The notes: generated from the letters alone by a model not told the origin. 64,000 nucleotides of DNA from Myrica gale (GCA_963930655.1 OZ005618.1:18441001-18505000); one strand, 5' to 3'. Counted from the stretch's first letter, positions 11,680 through 21,975 are shown. Translations and numbers: made by a program.

Positions 11680-11961
11680 TCTTTGCATGCGAGAGAGAGA
11701 GAGAGACACAACTCGAATGGGGGAGGAATCGAAAGCAGGAGAGAACGGTAAAAATGAAATGCGAAATGGGGAAGGGATTTGAAAGGGGGAAAATCGAATA
11801 CCTAAATCATGCGTGTAAACCGGGTTCGGTCCTCAACTAAACCGGATTCTCACCTCATTTATTAGGTGGCAAGCTGTAGACCTTCAGATCGTGATCGGAG
11901 AGATCGTGACCGGTGCTCCACACCGCTTAACACCACAAGGCTTCGCATAATAACCGGTCTC
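11680..11961 (-). repeat. Right terminal inverted repeat of the Pack-MULE
   Basis: Reverse-complement partner of 9390-9680, ending in CGGTCTC. Contains an (AG)n tract at 11693-11706. The frames crossing it are not genes. Confidence 0.8.
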
Positions 11962-13208
11962 TTCCAGCATAACCCACATAGGCTTTTATGATTCAATGAT
12001 AACCACCAATAGAAAAAATTCTCAAATAATTTTTTCACCATAGGCAAGCTCTTTAATACTTTCTGAAATTCAGTGGGATCGTAAAGCAATCAATAAACAA
12101 GGGATCAAAAAGGCATACAGAGAAAGAATTTGTTTGTCAAGATCCATCTTCAGTAGAAACGCACTTCCGTATGTGTTCCTCAAGATATTCTTCTTCATCT
12201 CCTCCTGTGTCCTCGATGCCTAACACACCCCCCAAAAAAAAATATCAACATAAAAAATACAAAATCAGTAGGTCATATAGCTAGAATGACACAGAAGAAA
12301 TTTTGGTATCTGCTATGAAGAAATTCTCGTGCAAGTATAACACATCAAAAACTTTGATAACCACCTTGAACTAATCTAGGAGATATAGATACAGCGGAAA
12401 GAGAATATCTATTGACAAGCACATGGAAGTATTACGCTACCCCCACCTACACCTTTCATAAAACATATCACAGAAAAACAAAGGTTTACTCGTAGAGGGC
12501 GCCCCTTTGCTTTGCCCCACACTTCAGAAAAAGTAAAAAAGTATGGATTAAGTAAGAAAAAGTACACAAGTAGTGAGAAAGAAAAACATGGTTACGGGAA
12601 CCGAACGTTAAGCCGACTACTTACTAGAGTATAGCTGCACCTAAAAAAGTTTATTCCTACCCCCTTTTCTTCCTCTTTCTGTCAATGTTGCCAATTCCCA
12701 GAATACTAATAATGTACCCTCGTACATACAGTTGCCCAACGACTTTCTTCCTCCGACTTCTTTAGCCACTTCCGCATCTGTTGTATTCGGGAGAACTTGC
12801 TTCATGGCGGAGCATTTAGCAATGCCAGCAGCCTGGTGAGGGCTGGCTGTCTGGGGACAGGTTAAGGCAGGGCCTGCTGGGCTTGCTTCTCATGAGATTG
12901 GGTGAGGGAATCGGAAGGGGGCTCATAAACCGGGCTATAGGGCTTTTGGGCACACGGAAAAGGGGAAGTGGATGGAGGGTGCTTCTCAGCTAGAGTTGGG
13001 GGTGGGGTCGCTATAGTGGCTAGGGTGAGTCTTCCTACATGGCTGGACGCCCGGCTCTAGACAAAGCTGTGGGGGTTACCACCACATCCTCTCCCGATAG
13101 ACTTGAAGGAAGCTTCGCTCCATTTGTTCCAATGAAAAGTTGTGACAGCTGAGAAATTAGATAGCAGGGAGAGAGAGTGAATACAGATTGGCAAGCGGAT
13201 TCAAGAGG
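11962..13208. other. CACTA interior, little recognisable
   Basis: Apart from the possible terminal exon at 12137-12219, I see no gene. A G-rich stretch at 12780-13080 has no open frame of interest. Confidence 0.4.
12137..12219 (-). other. Possible C-terminal exon of an unidentified gene
   Basis: On the minus strand a T/G-rich tract ending in GTGTTAG could be a splice acceptor. It is followed by an acidic frame, GIEDTGGDEEEYLEEHIRKC, ending at a TGA. It looks more like coding sequence than chance, but it is short and I do not recognise the family. It lies inside the CACTA element beyond the Pack-MULE. Confidence 0.25.
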
Positions 13209-13547
13209 ATGAGATCCAAAGATGTCGCTCTTAACGCCATGGAGTCCAAATCGAAGCGCTCGTTTTGGGTCTCTCCAATTTCGCGAGCTATAGTCTTTGG
13301 TGCCTCCATTTTTCCCTCTCTGATCCTCTTCCCTTCTACTTCTTCAGCGAGTGATTTTGCAGGAACTTCTAGGCCAAGCAATGAAAGTCGTAAAACCGCA
13401 AACGGTAGCGTTTGGGGTTATATCGGAAGAGAGATTTCAGACGAGGGGCTAGTCAAATGGGCGGAAGAGGTAGAGGAAGAGCCAGGCAGCGAGGAGGCCA
13501 ACAAGGACGATGAGAGAATGGGTGGGAAAGGAGAGAGAAGGCGCTAA
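13209..13547 (+). CDS. Hypothetical 112-aa protein
   Basis: Open from the ATG at 13209 (MRSKDVALNAMESKSKRSFW) to the stop at 13547. The first half has a basic stretch followed by a hydrophobic segment (AIVFGASIFPSLILFPS) that could be a membrane anchor or part of a transit peptide. The second half is hydrophilic and ends in a low-complexity Glu/Arg tail. I do not recognise a family. It lies between the Pack-MULE and the right repeat block of the CACTA element and could be a captured fragment. The low-complexity end and the lack of a known domain make it a weak call. Confidence 0.22.
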   Translation: MRSKDVALNAMESKSKRSFWVSPISRAIVFGASIFPSLILFPSTSSASDFAGTSRPSNESRKTANGSVWGYIGREISDEGLVKWAEEVEEEPGSEEANKDDERMGGKGERRR

Positions 13548-14609
13548 ATCAAAATAAACTAAGTGGGTTTGTATTCGGATAAACTTTGGCGCCAAAGGAA
13601 ACTTTGGCGGAAAACTTTGGCAATAAAGGTTTTGACTAAAAGAAAATTTTCCTCTCGTATTTTATGTTTTCTTCGTCCAATGGTTATAGCTTTGAATCTA
13701 TATTATATCTTAATATAAAACTGATTTCGTTATTACATTTTAAACTCACCGTTTTCAGTTTTTTTAATAATAAGTTATATACATATTTTTAGTAAATTAA
13801 GATCAATTGTAATAGTATTTAAACATTGCATGATTTGTTATATGTGTTTATCATATACATGGTATGTGCTAATTAACCTAAGTACTTTATATGTATGTAC
13901 CTATATACATAATGACTAAATCATAGCGTCTAAGACTATATATTAAGTTATGTACTAAAAGAGATTTTGACGGAGAGGGAGAGCGTTTGATGAAGATGAA
14001 GAGGAATAGAGATTTCGAGCGGAGAATAAAAGAGGAAGAGGGAGGGAGAGATTAAATATTTATATCACAATAAAAAATTTATTTTGTTATTACTAAATAT
14101 AAACATATCAAGTGAGAATTTTTAGTCATATATTTATTTTAATTACTATTTTATTATTGTATACACATTGTAGCATGCATTGGTACTAGTAATAATAATC
14201 TTAATTAAAATAAATTGAGTCACAATATATGTCGGTACACTTATATACTTAAGTCTACAATATATGTCGGTACACTTACCTAATGACTAAATCATAGCCT
14301 CTAAGACCATATATTAAGTTATGTACTTTAATTTCATAAGCTAATCTCATAATATATTTTTGTTTGAAATTAAATAATATGAAATAGTTAAATAGTATTA
14401 TATTACTAATTATTCAAAATATATATGCTCATTATTAGTATGATAATAGATGTTTTCTAAACTATACAATAATGACTTCATTGGTATTAAATTAACCAAG
14501 TAATTTTTTTAGGTTGTGCTTGTATAGAAAGTTTATTCATTCTTTACATACTTTGTATATATACTGACATATAATATATAAGTATAAACAATTTATAACA
14601 TCTTTTTTT
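13548..14609. other. AT-rich CACTA interior, related to 1010-1500
   Basis: Shares several stretches with 1010-1500 in the same order, so it is family sequence next to the right repeat block. Two copies of CAATATATGTCGGTACACTT lie at about 14223 and 14260. No gene. Confidence 0.5.
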
Positions 14610-16551
14610 TTACCGCAGTCATAACAAGTGTCGCTTAAAGTCACCTATAGTGACGCTTTTTTTGACCGTTGTTAAATAATTTCATTGTCTTTTAACAATG
14701 GTCTTTTTAACAGCGGTCCTAAAAAACGCCGTTGAAAGTCACCTATAGCGGCACTTTTTATGACTGATGTTAAATTTGTATTACTGTTCAAAAAAGCATG
14801 TTTAGGAAAATATAGGAAGAAATTAGTGGTATTTTAATAATGTGGCCACATACACAAAAAAACGCTAACACAGACTTTTCGCATAAAAAAATGCTAGTAT
14901 AGTAGGTATTTTGGCCCATAATAGCAGCGGTCTCTGACCGCTGTTATAACCCTCTTTTTGGACTATGCCAGCGCTTTTAAAAACGCCGCTACAAAAACGC
15001 TGTTGAAAATCAGGAGAAACGCCAGCATTTTTTAAAACGCTGCTAAACAACCACTGCTATAAGCGGAGAAATAACAGCGTTTTTAAAAACACGGCTAAAA
15101 AATCGTTGTTGAAAATCATGAGAAACGCTAGCGTTTTAAAAAACACTGCTAAAAAACCGCGGTTGAAAATCAGGAGATACGCCGACATTTTTAAAAACGC
15201 TGCTAAAAAACTGTTGTTAAAAATTAGGAGAAACGCCAACGTTTTCAAAAGCGCAGCTAAAAAACCATTGTTATAAGTTGGGAAACGCCAATGATTTTTT
15301 AAAAACGCCGCTAAAAAATTGCTGCCAAAACTCTTTTGAATTTTATCGGTGGTCGCTAAAAACGCTGCTGAAAGTCACCTATAGAGGCGCTTTTTTTTAC
15401 CGTCGTTAAAAAAACCGTTGCCAAAACTATTTTGACTTTTAATAGCGGTCTTTTTAACGACGGTCAAAAAAAGCGCCTCTATAGGGGACTTTCAGCGACG
15501 TTTTTAGTGACCGCCGTTAAAAAGACTGCTGTTAAAAAGTCACCTATAGCGGCGCTTTTAAAAAATGCCGCTAAAAAACCACTGCCAAAATTATTTTGAC
15601 TTTTAACAGCGGTCTTTTTAACGGCGTTTTTTAAAAACGCCGTTGAAAGTCACCTAGAGCGTCGTTTTGTAGAGACCGTTGTTAAAAAGACCGCTTTTAA
15701 AAACCTAGTTGATTTTTAACAGCGGTCTTTTCAACGGCGGTCGCTAAAAACGCCGCTGAAAGTCACCTAGAGCGGCACTTTTGAAAAACGCCGCTACAAG
15801 ACCACTGTTAAAAACTTCGTTGATTTTTAACAGCGGTCTTTTTAACGGGGGTTGCTAAAAACGCCGTTCAAAGTCACCTGTAGCGGCGCTTTTTAAAAAC
15901 GCCGCTAAAAAACCGTTGTCAAAACTTCGTTGATTTTTAACAGCGGTCTTTTTAATGACGGTCGCTAAAAATGCTGTTGAAAGTCACCTATAGCAGCGCT
16001 TTTTTAAAAACGGCGCTACAAGACTGCTGTTAAAAACTTCGTTGATTTTTAACGGCGGTCGCTAAAAACGCTGCTAAAAAACTGCTGTCAAAACTCTTTT
16101 GACTTTTAACAGCGGTCTTTTTAACGTCGGTCGATAAAAACGCCGCTGAAAGTCACCTATAGCGACGCTTTTTAAAAACGTCACTAACAAACCGTTGTCA
16201 AAAGTGTTTTCACTTTTAACAGCGGTCTTTTTTACGACGGTCGCAAAAAATGCCTCTGAAAGTCACCTATAGCAGCGTTTTTTAAAAACGCCGCTAAAAA
16301 ATCGCTGCTAAAACTCTTTTGACTTGTAACATCGGTTTTTTTAACGACGGTCTAACAAAGCGCCGCTATAGGTGACTTTCAGCGGCGTTTTTATCGACCG
16401 CCGTTAAAAAGACCGCTGTTAAAAGTCAAAAAAGTTTTGACAACGGTTTTTTAAGGATGTTTTTAAAAAGCGCCGCTATAGGTGACTTTCAGTGGCGTTT
16501 TTAGCGACCGCCGTTAAAAAGACCGCTGTTAAAAGTCTTTTTTTTGTAGTG
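14610..16551. repeat. Right subterminal repeat block of the CACTA element
   Basis: About 1.9 kb of AACAGCGGTCTTTTTAACG and GAAAGTCACCTATAGCGGCG units. In the middle (about 15600-16250) they form a higher-order tandem repeat of roughly 110-120 bases. Orientation flips near 15450 and 16350. It ends in TTTTTTTTGTAGTG. Confidence 0.75.
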
Positions 16552-16559
16552 TTATTAGT

Positions 16560-16722
16560 ATCGGGCTCCCCAACAATTCTTAAGGTATTGCAGAGGTGCA
16601 ATGAGGAGAGAGAGTGACACAAAGTGTTTTGCAGGAGTGAAATGAGGGGAGAGAACACTTTGTGTCACTCTTTTTCTTCATTGCACCTCTGCAATACACT
16701 AGGAATTGTTGGGATCCTGGTC
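16560..16722. repeat. Long imperfect hairpin (foldback)
   Basis: The left arm 16568-16627 and right arm 16654-16713 are near-perfect reverse complements over 60 bases (shared TATTGCAGAGGTGCAATGA and GAGTGACACAAAGTGTT) around a 26-base loop. It lies right beside the CACTA end. It could be a small MITE or a young hairpin RNA locus. No target duplication was identified. Confidence 0.75.
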
Positions 16723-16918
16723 TCTGTTAAGAGTGTTTAAGCGTTTAAATTTATTTGATGTGACTAAATTATAATGTCAGATAGTTTTTTTTCTAAATAA
16801 GTGTCAGATAATTTGAATCATTTAAATTTTACTATATCCAAGGAGATCAGGTGCTTCGAAAATCCCAACAAACATCTTCACTTTTTTGTTTTAAATTTGC
16901 TGTCCCATTTGGTGATGG

Positions 16919-16922
<4 letters not shown>

Positions 16923-16976
<54 letters not shown>
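16923..16976. repeat. (AT)27 microsatellite
   Basis: An uninterrupted run of AT dinucleotides, about 54 bases. Confidence 0.97.
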
Positions 16977-16978
<2 letters not shown>

Positions 16979-17296
16979 TCTAATAAACGTCTTCCTTTTT
17001 TCAAGGCGTTTTTGTTTCATGGGCTAATTAACTTATTTCCTTTTTAAATTAGATAAACTGAGAAAAAAAAAGATAAATTAGAAGAAAAATCTCATCATGC
17101 GGGTCCCTTATCTTAAGCGGACGTCACATGCCCAATCTCTGCTTGCCGACGTTAAGTCAAATGCTCCCCAGTTAACACTCTTACTCCCCAACAACATTAA
17201 CGAAAGAGACTCATACCGATAATCACCTTCTCCTTCATTTCTTTCAAAGCAGAGGCGAATCCTGATAAGGACTCTTACCACGAGTCAGCACTTTCA

Positions 17297-17474
17297 GGGG
17301 GCGTTTGTTTCCCCAGTTAATCGGGGTTCGAAATTTCCAACAAAACAAACACACTCCAAAATTTTTAACTTTTACACACACACTACTTTTCACAAACCCC
17401 AATAAATCTCAATAAAGTAAAGATTCCAAAAATTTCGGGAATATTCCCCGAAATTTCCACAAACAAACACCCCC
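17297..17474. mobile_element. Tourist-like MITE in the OVATE gene leader or promoter
   Basis: 178 bp with inverted ends GGGGGCGTTTGTTT and AAACAAACACCCCC, differing at one of 14 positions. A 3-bp repeat TCA lies on both sides (17294-17296 and 17475-17477). Three-base duplications and GGG-rich TIRs fit PIF/Harbinger-type (Tourist-like) MITEs, although TCA differs from the usual TWA. It ends 33 bases before the OVATE start codon, so it probably supplies part of the promoter or 5' UTR. Confidence 0.75.
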
Positions 17475-17507
17475 TCAAACTCACAAATCTCTCTCTCTCA
17501 ATCCCCC

Positions 17508-18053
17508 ATGTCTTCCAACAATAAAAGCCTCTTTAAAACCATATTCACATCCAGTACAGGCTGTGGCTGTGGCTGTGGCTGTAGCAAGGCAAGACCCTCA
17601 GATGTAATTGAGCCAATCCAAAAGCAAAAAATCATAGGCAAAGGAAACCGAAAGCCTTGCACTTCCTCCTCAAGTTCCTGTGACAAGAATGATGGCCTAT
17701 CAGTGGACGATGGAGAATATTTCACTTCCACCGCAATCGCCGAAGCCGAAACCGATCCCAAGAGTCCAGAGATTCCCATCTCGTGCGAGAAAATCATGGG
17801 CAGCATTGCCGTAGAGAAGGATTCCACTGACCCTTATCAAGATTTCCGCCATTCAATACTTCAGATGATCTTGGAGAAACAGATATACTCAAAAGAAGAT
17901 CTTCAAAAGCTTCTCAGTTCGTTTCTTAAGCTGAATTCACCTTCCCAATATGAAGTTATCTGCAAAGCTTTCAAGGAGATCTGGGATGAGGTTATCTCGG
18001 AGAGGCTGATCTTGCAGGAATCGTGTGCTGAAGGGAAGTCAAGCGAGCACTAG
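17508..18053 (+). CDS. OVATE family protein (transcriptional repressor), OFP6/OFP8-like
   Basis: A single-exon frame of 181 residues. The C-terminal OVATE domain (about residues 99-161) reads SIAVEKDSTDPYQDFRHSIL, QMILEKQIYSKEDLQKLL and CKAFKEIWDEVI, with the typical spacing of plant OFPs. The N-terminal part is Ser/Lys-rich with a striking alternating Gly-Cys run (Cys 19, 21, 23, 25) and an EPIQKQKIIGKGNRK basic patch that could aid nuclear import. OFPs are plant-specific nuclear proteins that repress transcription and bind KNOX/BELL and TRM proteins to shape organs. Length and lack of introns fit small OFPs. The ATG follows a CT-rich leader, and nothing upstream in frame suggests a longer protein. 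The leader region is formed by a MITE. I see no defect, so the gene looks functional. The exact OFP number is not certain. Confidence 0.92.
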   Translation: MSSNNKSLFKTIFTSSTGCGCGCGCSKARPSDVIEPIQKQKIIGKGNRKPCTSSSSSCDKNDGLSVDDGEYFTSTAIAEAETDPKSPEIPISCEKIMGSIAVEKDSTDPYQDFRHSILQMILEKQIYSKEDLQKLLSSFLKLNSPSQYEVICKAFKEIWDEVISERLILQESCAEGKSSEH

Positions 18054-18419
18054 CTATGGCACGTGTGAGAGCCACTGGAGCACATTGAATTTGCATGTGG
18101 GGAGGACACAACTTTCTCTAGTCATCAATACATGGGGGCTGGGGCTGATCCAAATTAAAGCGGCGCTGAAGGATGAGCTTTCTGGTGGAGGCCTGAGAGA
18201 CGGGTTTTGGTATACACAATAAATATTGCAAAGGATCGATATAGTTTTAAATGTCTCTGATAAAGAAGTACTGTGAGTACTATATTTCTCTCTGTGCAAG
18301 TTATGTTTTATCAATTAATGTCATACAGCTCATACATGATCATTAACAGTGAACTAACTGTATCACTTTAGTGATTAGTTAGGAGTTGATAAACATCAAT
18401 TCCTACTCATTAGAACTTA
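18054..18419. other. 3' flank of the OVATE gene
   Basis: Non-coding; probably contains the 3' UTR. An AATAAA at 18220-18225 could serve in polyadenylation. No other gene. Confidence 0.4.
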
Positions 18420-18618
18420 GAGTGTGTTTGTGTTGTAAAATTTTAGTGTTGTTAAAATTTTAGGTATTGGGTTTAGTGAAAAAGTGAAGAGAGATGTAAT
18501 TTTTTATATTTTTTGTAGTGAATAGTAGTGATTCGATGGGGGAGAGAGAGATTATATTGTAATTTTTTATTGTGTTAAAATTTTAGAGTGTGTAAAATTT
18601 TAGGACGCAAACGCAGCC
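18420..18618. mobile_element. Tourist-like MITE, 199 bp
   Basis: Inverted ends GAGTGTGTTTGTG and CGCAAACGCAGCC, each followed inward by TAAAATTTTA. TTA is duplicated on both sides (18417-18419 and 18619-18621), which is the PIF/Harbinger target. Confidence 0.8.
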
Positions 18619-19559
18619 TTAGTCGATTCCATTTAGATGGTATGGATCTAGACAGATGGTTCGACTCTCCTCATTATTTGACCAAACTGGATTGACACTG
18701 CCCTTCCATAATTAGGATTAGACTTATTCATACTCAATTTAAAGATACAGAGATATAACAATCATTAAATGCACTTTGTCTATCTCTATTCGAATTTACA
18801 TTGTACGCTATATATATAATATCTCTTTGAAATTTGAATTATATGGTGTAATATATGCAAGATTACATTACTTACAAACTATACAATCTCAAAGGAGAAG
18901 TCTACATCCGGTAGTGCAAGATTTGAACTTCCATGCCAACTCTATGAAGGCAATGAACATTTTTTTTTCAATTAAATTTTTCTTCACTATACATATAGGC
19001 TCTAGTCTTATGGAAAGTACAGCTACGACATTTTCCTAGTTGTGTTATTCTATTTCTTTTTTTTTTCTAAGCAACTTTACTTCATTCGTAGTTTTGTGTT
19101 CTTCCATTGGATTTAAATTAGACTGTCATTTTTATAGAACCCGCGTTGGCTATCACCATAAGAGCTAATTCAACTCCCAAGGACCTAATTTCCGTATGTT
19201 CTTAATTATATCATTACAATATATACACCAAAGGATCCCAAAAGATAAAAAAAGGAATGACAGTTTTGTAAACACGACGAAAGTGGAGAGGATTTTGGTA
19301 ACTAGTGATGTTTGGTAAGGAAAATTTTTCTATTTTTTAATTTTTTTTTAAATTAAAATATCTGAATTAAACATCAAAATCTCATTATTTTCCCACAAAT
19401 TTGAAGAACATTTTACACCAATTTCATACTTTTTCATTAAAAAAAATACATCAAATCTTTTCTCTACTTAGATTTTAACAAACTTCAATACATTTTATTT
19501 TACAATAAAACATGATTAAATTATTCACCAACTTTTTATAAACTCCATAAAAAATTAAA
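18619..19559. other. Intergenic, AT-rich, no gene
   Basis: Short accidental frames only. The part 19300-19550 resembles MITE sequence (GTTTGGTAAGG, TTTTATAAACTCC), but ends could not be set. Confidence 0.35.
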
Positions 19560-19941
19560 GAGAAATTTACTCTTTAGTCCTTAGGTTTTAACCCCTTTTC
19601 ATTTTTAGTCATGAATTTTAGAGGGTCAAAATTTTAGTCCTTGAACTTTCATCTTTGTAAAATTTAGTCATTCCGTCAGTTTGCCGTTAAATTTGAAGCG
19701 GACGACCGCTACATGAAGCGGACGACCGCTACATGTACCGGTCGACCGCTCACTTTCAAAACATATATCCGATCGACCGCTTCAAAATTGGCGGTCGACC
19801 GGTATAAAAATTGACGGCAGACTGACGGAAGGACTAAATTTTACAAAGATGAAAGTTCAAGGACTAAAATTTCGAAGGTTGAAAATTAAGGACTAAAATT
19901 AAAAAAGACTCAAAACCTAAGGACTAAAAAGCAAATTTCCC
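19560..19941. mobile_element. Long-TIR MITE (MULE type), 382 bp
   Basis: The first and last 135 or so bases are inverted copies (shared TTTAGTCCTTAGGTTTT, TTAGTCCTTGAACTTTCATC). The flanks AAAATTAAA and ATAATTAAA (19551-19559, 19942-19950) match at 8 of 9 bases, as expected for a Mutator-type 9-bp duplication. The centre (19698-19805) holds several copies of a GGTCGACCGC-like palindrome, also found in the copia LTR at 40025-41316. Confidence 0.75.
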
Positions 19942-20639
19942 ATAATTAAATTCGCAAAATTTGGAGTGAAAGCTCTCCCCCACGCTCAAGCAGATATATA
20001 TTTATACTGCGCGGGACCCAACCAATAAACACCAAACCCAAAAAGGAAGGCAAGCCGAGAGGAAATATTGAGTAAATTAGGAGAATATACAACCGAGGCC
20101 TAATGGGCCGGGTAGGAGACATTAGGAAGTATGACCCGTTTCAATCACACATAACAACGGGCCTCATAGGCCACGACCAACAGCTAGAAACCTCTCTAGG
20201 GGGTTACTTTCTTCGTCGGGGGAGAGTTTGCATCGGACGGCTCTCATTCACACTTCCCAACGTAACCAAACTTCGTGAGCGTAATTGCATGCCAAAGAAG
20301 AGGACACAGTAGCTCCAGACAAAAGATGGAGGGAGGCTGGCAGATGCATCTAGTGGTCGAGTGCATTAATCAATTATTTGTCATCCCTCACCTACCACGC
20401 TTGTTCACGTAGAATTGGACCCTCCGATGTCATCCCACCGTGCGTGTTAGCCGGAGATGTTCAAAAATTGACACTCTCTATCGAGCTACCCTCCATATTT
20501 GTACCCTCCAGAAAAAATTGCAGGTAGAGAAAAGTCCGACCAGGAGGGGGAGAGAGGGACAGGGCAGGCTCCTCCCGCCGCTTGAAACAGGACGGAATTG
20601 GTGTCTCTGGCTCAACTCAAAATAGAGAAACATGTTGAG
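19942..20639. other. Intergenic, no gene recognised
   Basis: GC-richer than its surroundings at 20100-20330 and 20520-20600. The frames there are short and unlike known proteins. Confidence 0.35.
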
Positions 20640-20838
20640 AACGTTTGGTTTGGTCTCAAATAATTTTTAAAAATATTTTACAATCACTTTTTTATCAATT
20701 CCAGTACCTTTTTTCAAACTCAAATAACTTTTTATAAACTCCAACAACTTTTATCAAAAATTTCACCAATCTCAAGAAAATCTACACTACTTAAAAAAAC
20801 AAAACAAAAAATGTTTTGAAAACTAAACCATACCCTAA
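20640..20838. repeat. Possible MITE
   Basis: Begins CGTTTGGTTTGGTCTC and ends near AAACTAAACCATACCC, giving weak inverted ends around an AT-rich body. The ends are approximate and no clear target duplication was found. Confidence 0.4.
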
Positions 20839-20852
20839 AACTTCTCTATTTA

Positions 20853-21031
20853 GGGTCCGTTTGGTACACAAAATTTCACAAAATTTTACACCCTCTCACA
20901 GTAAAATATTACAATATAATCTCTCTCTCCCATCAAATCATAACTTTTCACTACAAAAAATATAAAAAATTACATCTCTTCACTTTTTCACTAAACTCAA
21001 TATCTAAAATTTTAACAACACAAACTCACCC
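20853..21031. mobile_element. Tourist-like MITE, 179 bp
   Basis: Inverted ends GGGTCCGTTTGG and CAAACTCACCC, with TTA duplicated on both sides (20850-20852 and 21032-21034). The body is related, in reverse orientation, to the MITE at 18420-18618. Confidence 0.8.
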
Positions 21032-21334
21032 TTAGACACCCTACTTTTTTCTTTTCCTCATATTAGGAAGAACGATACGATGTCCACTGGTTAGAATTCA
21101 TCAAATCTCGTTGATTCTCAGATTGATGAAATGACAGATAAAATAAGCATATATAATCGAATTGAAACATAATATGAAACAAAGAGAAATAGTAGCAACA
21201 TAGAGATTTAAATATGGTTAGATCAGGAAGGCTTACCTCTACTATATAAGTTCTCTATAAATGTATTTTGTATTATACTTATAATACATAACATTAGATT
21301 GAAAAAAATGATAGACAACCGCGCAAGGGTGGTC

Positions 21335-21975
21335 TTACCAATCTAGACAATTACTGCGACTGGCTACTGCAACATGTTGTCCCTGTGTTGTTAGGATGAC
21401 CCTACCATATGTAAAAGGATTGCTTAAAGCCTCCAAATCAGCATAATTCAAACTCCAAACATCATCTAAAATAAGGAGAAATTTTTTTCCATTATTTTCT
21501 CTATCAATGTCACTTTGAAGCAAATCTAGATTCTTCCTGTCACTATCAATTGACGAACCTACTGTCTCAAGCACTGTTTTTGTTTTCTCAAAGACGTCAA
21601 ACTTGTTCGAAACGTGAACCCATACTTTAAGGTGAAAATGCTCTTTTACCTTGTTATCATCATATACGAGCTGAGCAAAGGGCGGTCTTGCCGATACCTC
21701 CCATGTTGACAATAGTAATTATACACAACCATTTGCCACCCACTTCATCTGAAAGCAACGGCTCACTTATCGCCTCCTTATCCTCAATCCTACCAAAAAT
21801 ATCAGATTAATCAACCAAATAATTTCTGCGCAGTTTTTCTGATGACTTCTCTCCAACTCCTTGTTTCATACCAATGACATCCTCTTATTTTACTAAATAA
21901 TCCAATCTCTCCATTACCTCTTTTACCTTTGATTCTATCTCCTTGGCAAAAATATTAAGAGATGTTGAGATGGAT
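21335..21975 (-). pseudogene. NB-ARC unit 1
   Basis: Reads EIESKVKEVMERLDYLVK and SEPLLSDEVGGKW in the linker, then MGGIGKTA (P-loop). An extra T just after the P-loop near 21678 shifts the frame into QLVYDDNKVKEHF, and KKFLLILDDVWS (kinase-2) and GRVILTTQ follow. It stops before RNBS-C and GLPL, where it is fused to a foreign P-loop remnant. Two stop codons interrupt the linker. Confidence 0.85.

Larger units (their letters stand above)
9390..11961 (+). mobile_element. Pack-MULE carrying a kinesin gene fragment, 2572 bp
   Basis: The left end GAGATGGGTTATTATGTGAA and the inverted right end (minus strand GAGACCGGTTATTATGCGAA) are the termini of terminal inverted repeats of about 280 bp. A 10-bp direct repeat TTCCAGCATA flanks them at 9380-9389 and 11962-11971, within the 8-11 bp range of Mutator-like elements. 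Between the repeats lies a multi-exon kinesin-7 fragment with its introns and no transposase. Non-autonomous MULEs containing host gene DNA are called Pack-MULEs. Introns are retained, so the capture was from DNA rather than mRNA. The left repeat ends in a CT-rich leader followed by AG/GTATGT, a plausible donor, so a transcript could start in the TIR and splice into the kinesin exons. Confidence 0.86.
4930..16551. mobile_element. 11.6-kb CACTA (En/Spm-like) element with nested insertions
   Basis: The left end at 4930 reads CACTACAAAAAAAAG followed by inverted AACAGCGG-type repeats. The right end at 16551 is its mirror image, reading CACTACAAAAAAAAGACTTT on the minus strand. TTA lies directly outside both ends (4927-4929 and 16552-16554), which fits the 3-bp target duplication of CACTA elements. 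Sequence just inside the left repeat block (5780-5850) is the reverse complement of sequence inside the right block (14790-14855), so the two ends belong to one family. No TNPA or TNPD transposase is readable, so it would be non-autonomous. Inside are a solo LTR, AIMP1-like exons and a Pack-MULE. Alternative: two separate truncated elements that happen to share TTA flanks (1 in 64 by chance). Confidence 0.6.

Noticed and set aside
11592..11840. 82-codon plus-strand frame
   Set aside because: It lies mostly in the right TIR of the Pack-MULE.
13548..13650. TTTGGCGCCAAA palindrome cluster as a possible E2F-type site
   Set aside because: One palindrome with degenerate neighbours and no gene downstream; not enough to call a regulatory site.
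17498..17827. 109-codon minus-strand frame
   Set aside because: Antisense shadow of the OVATE gene.
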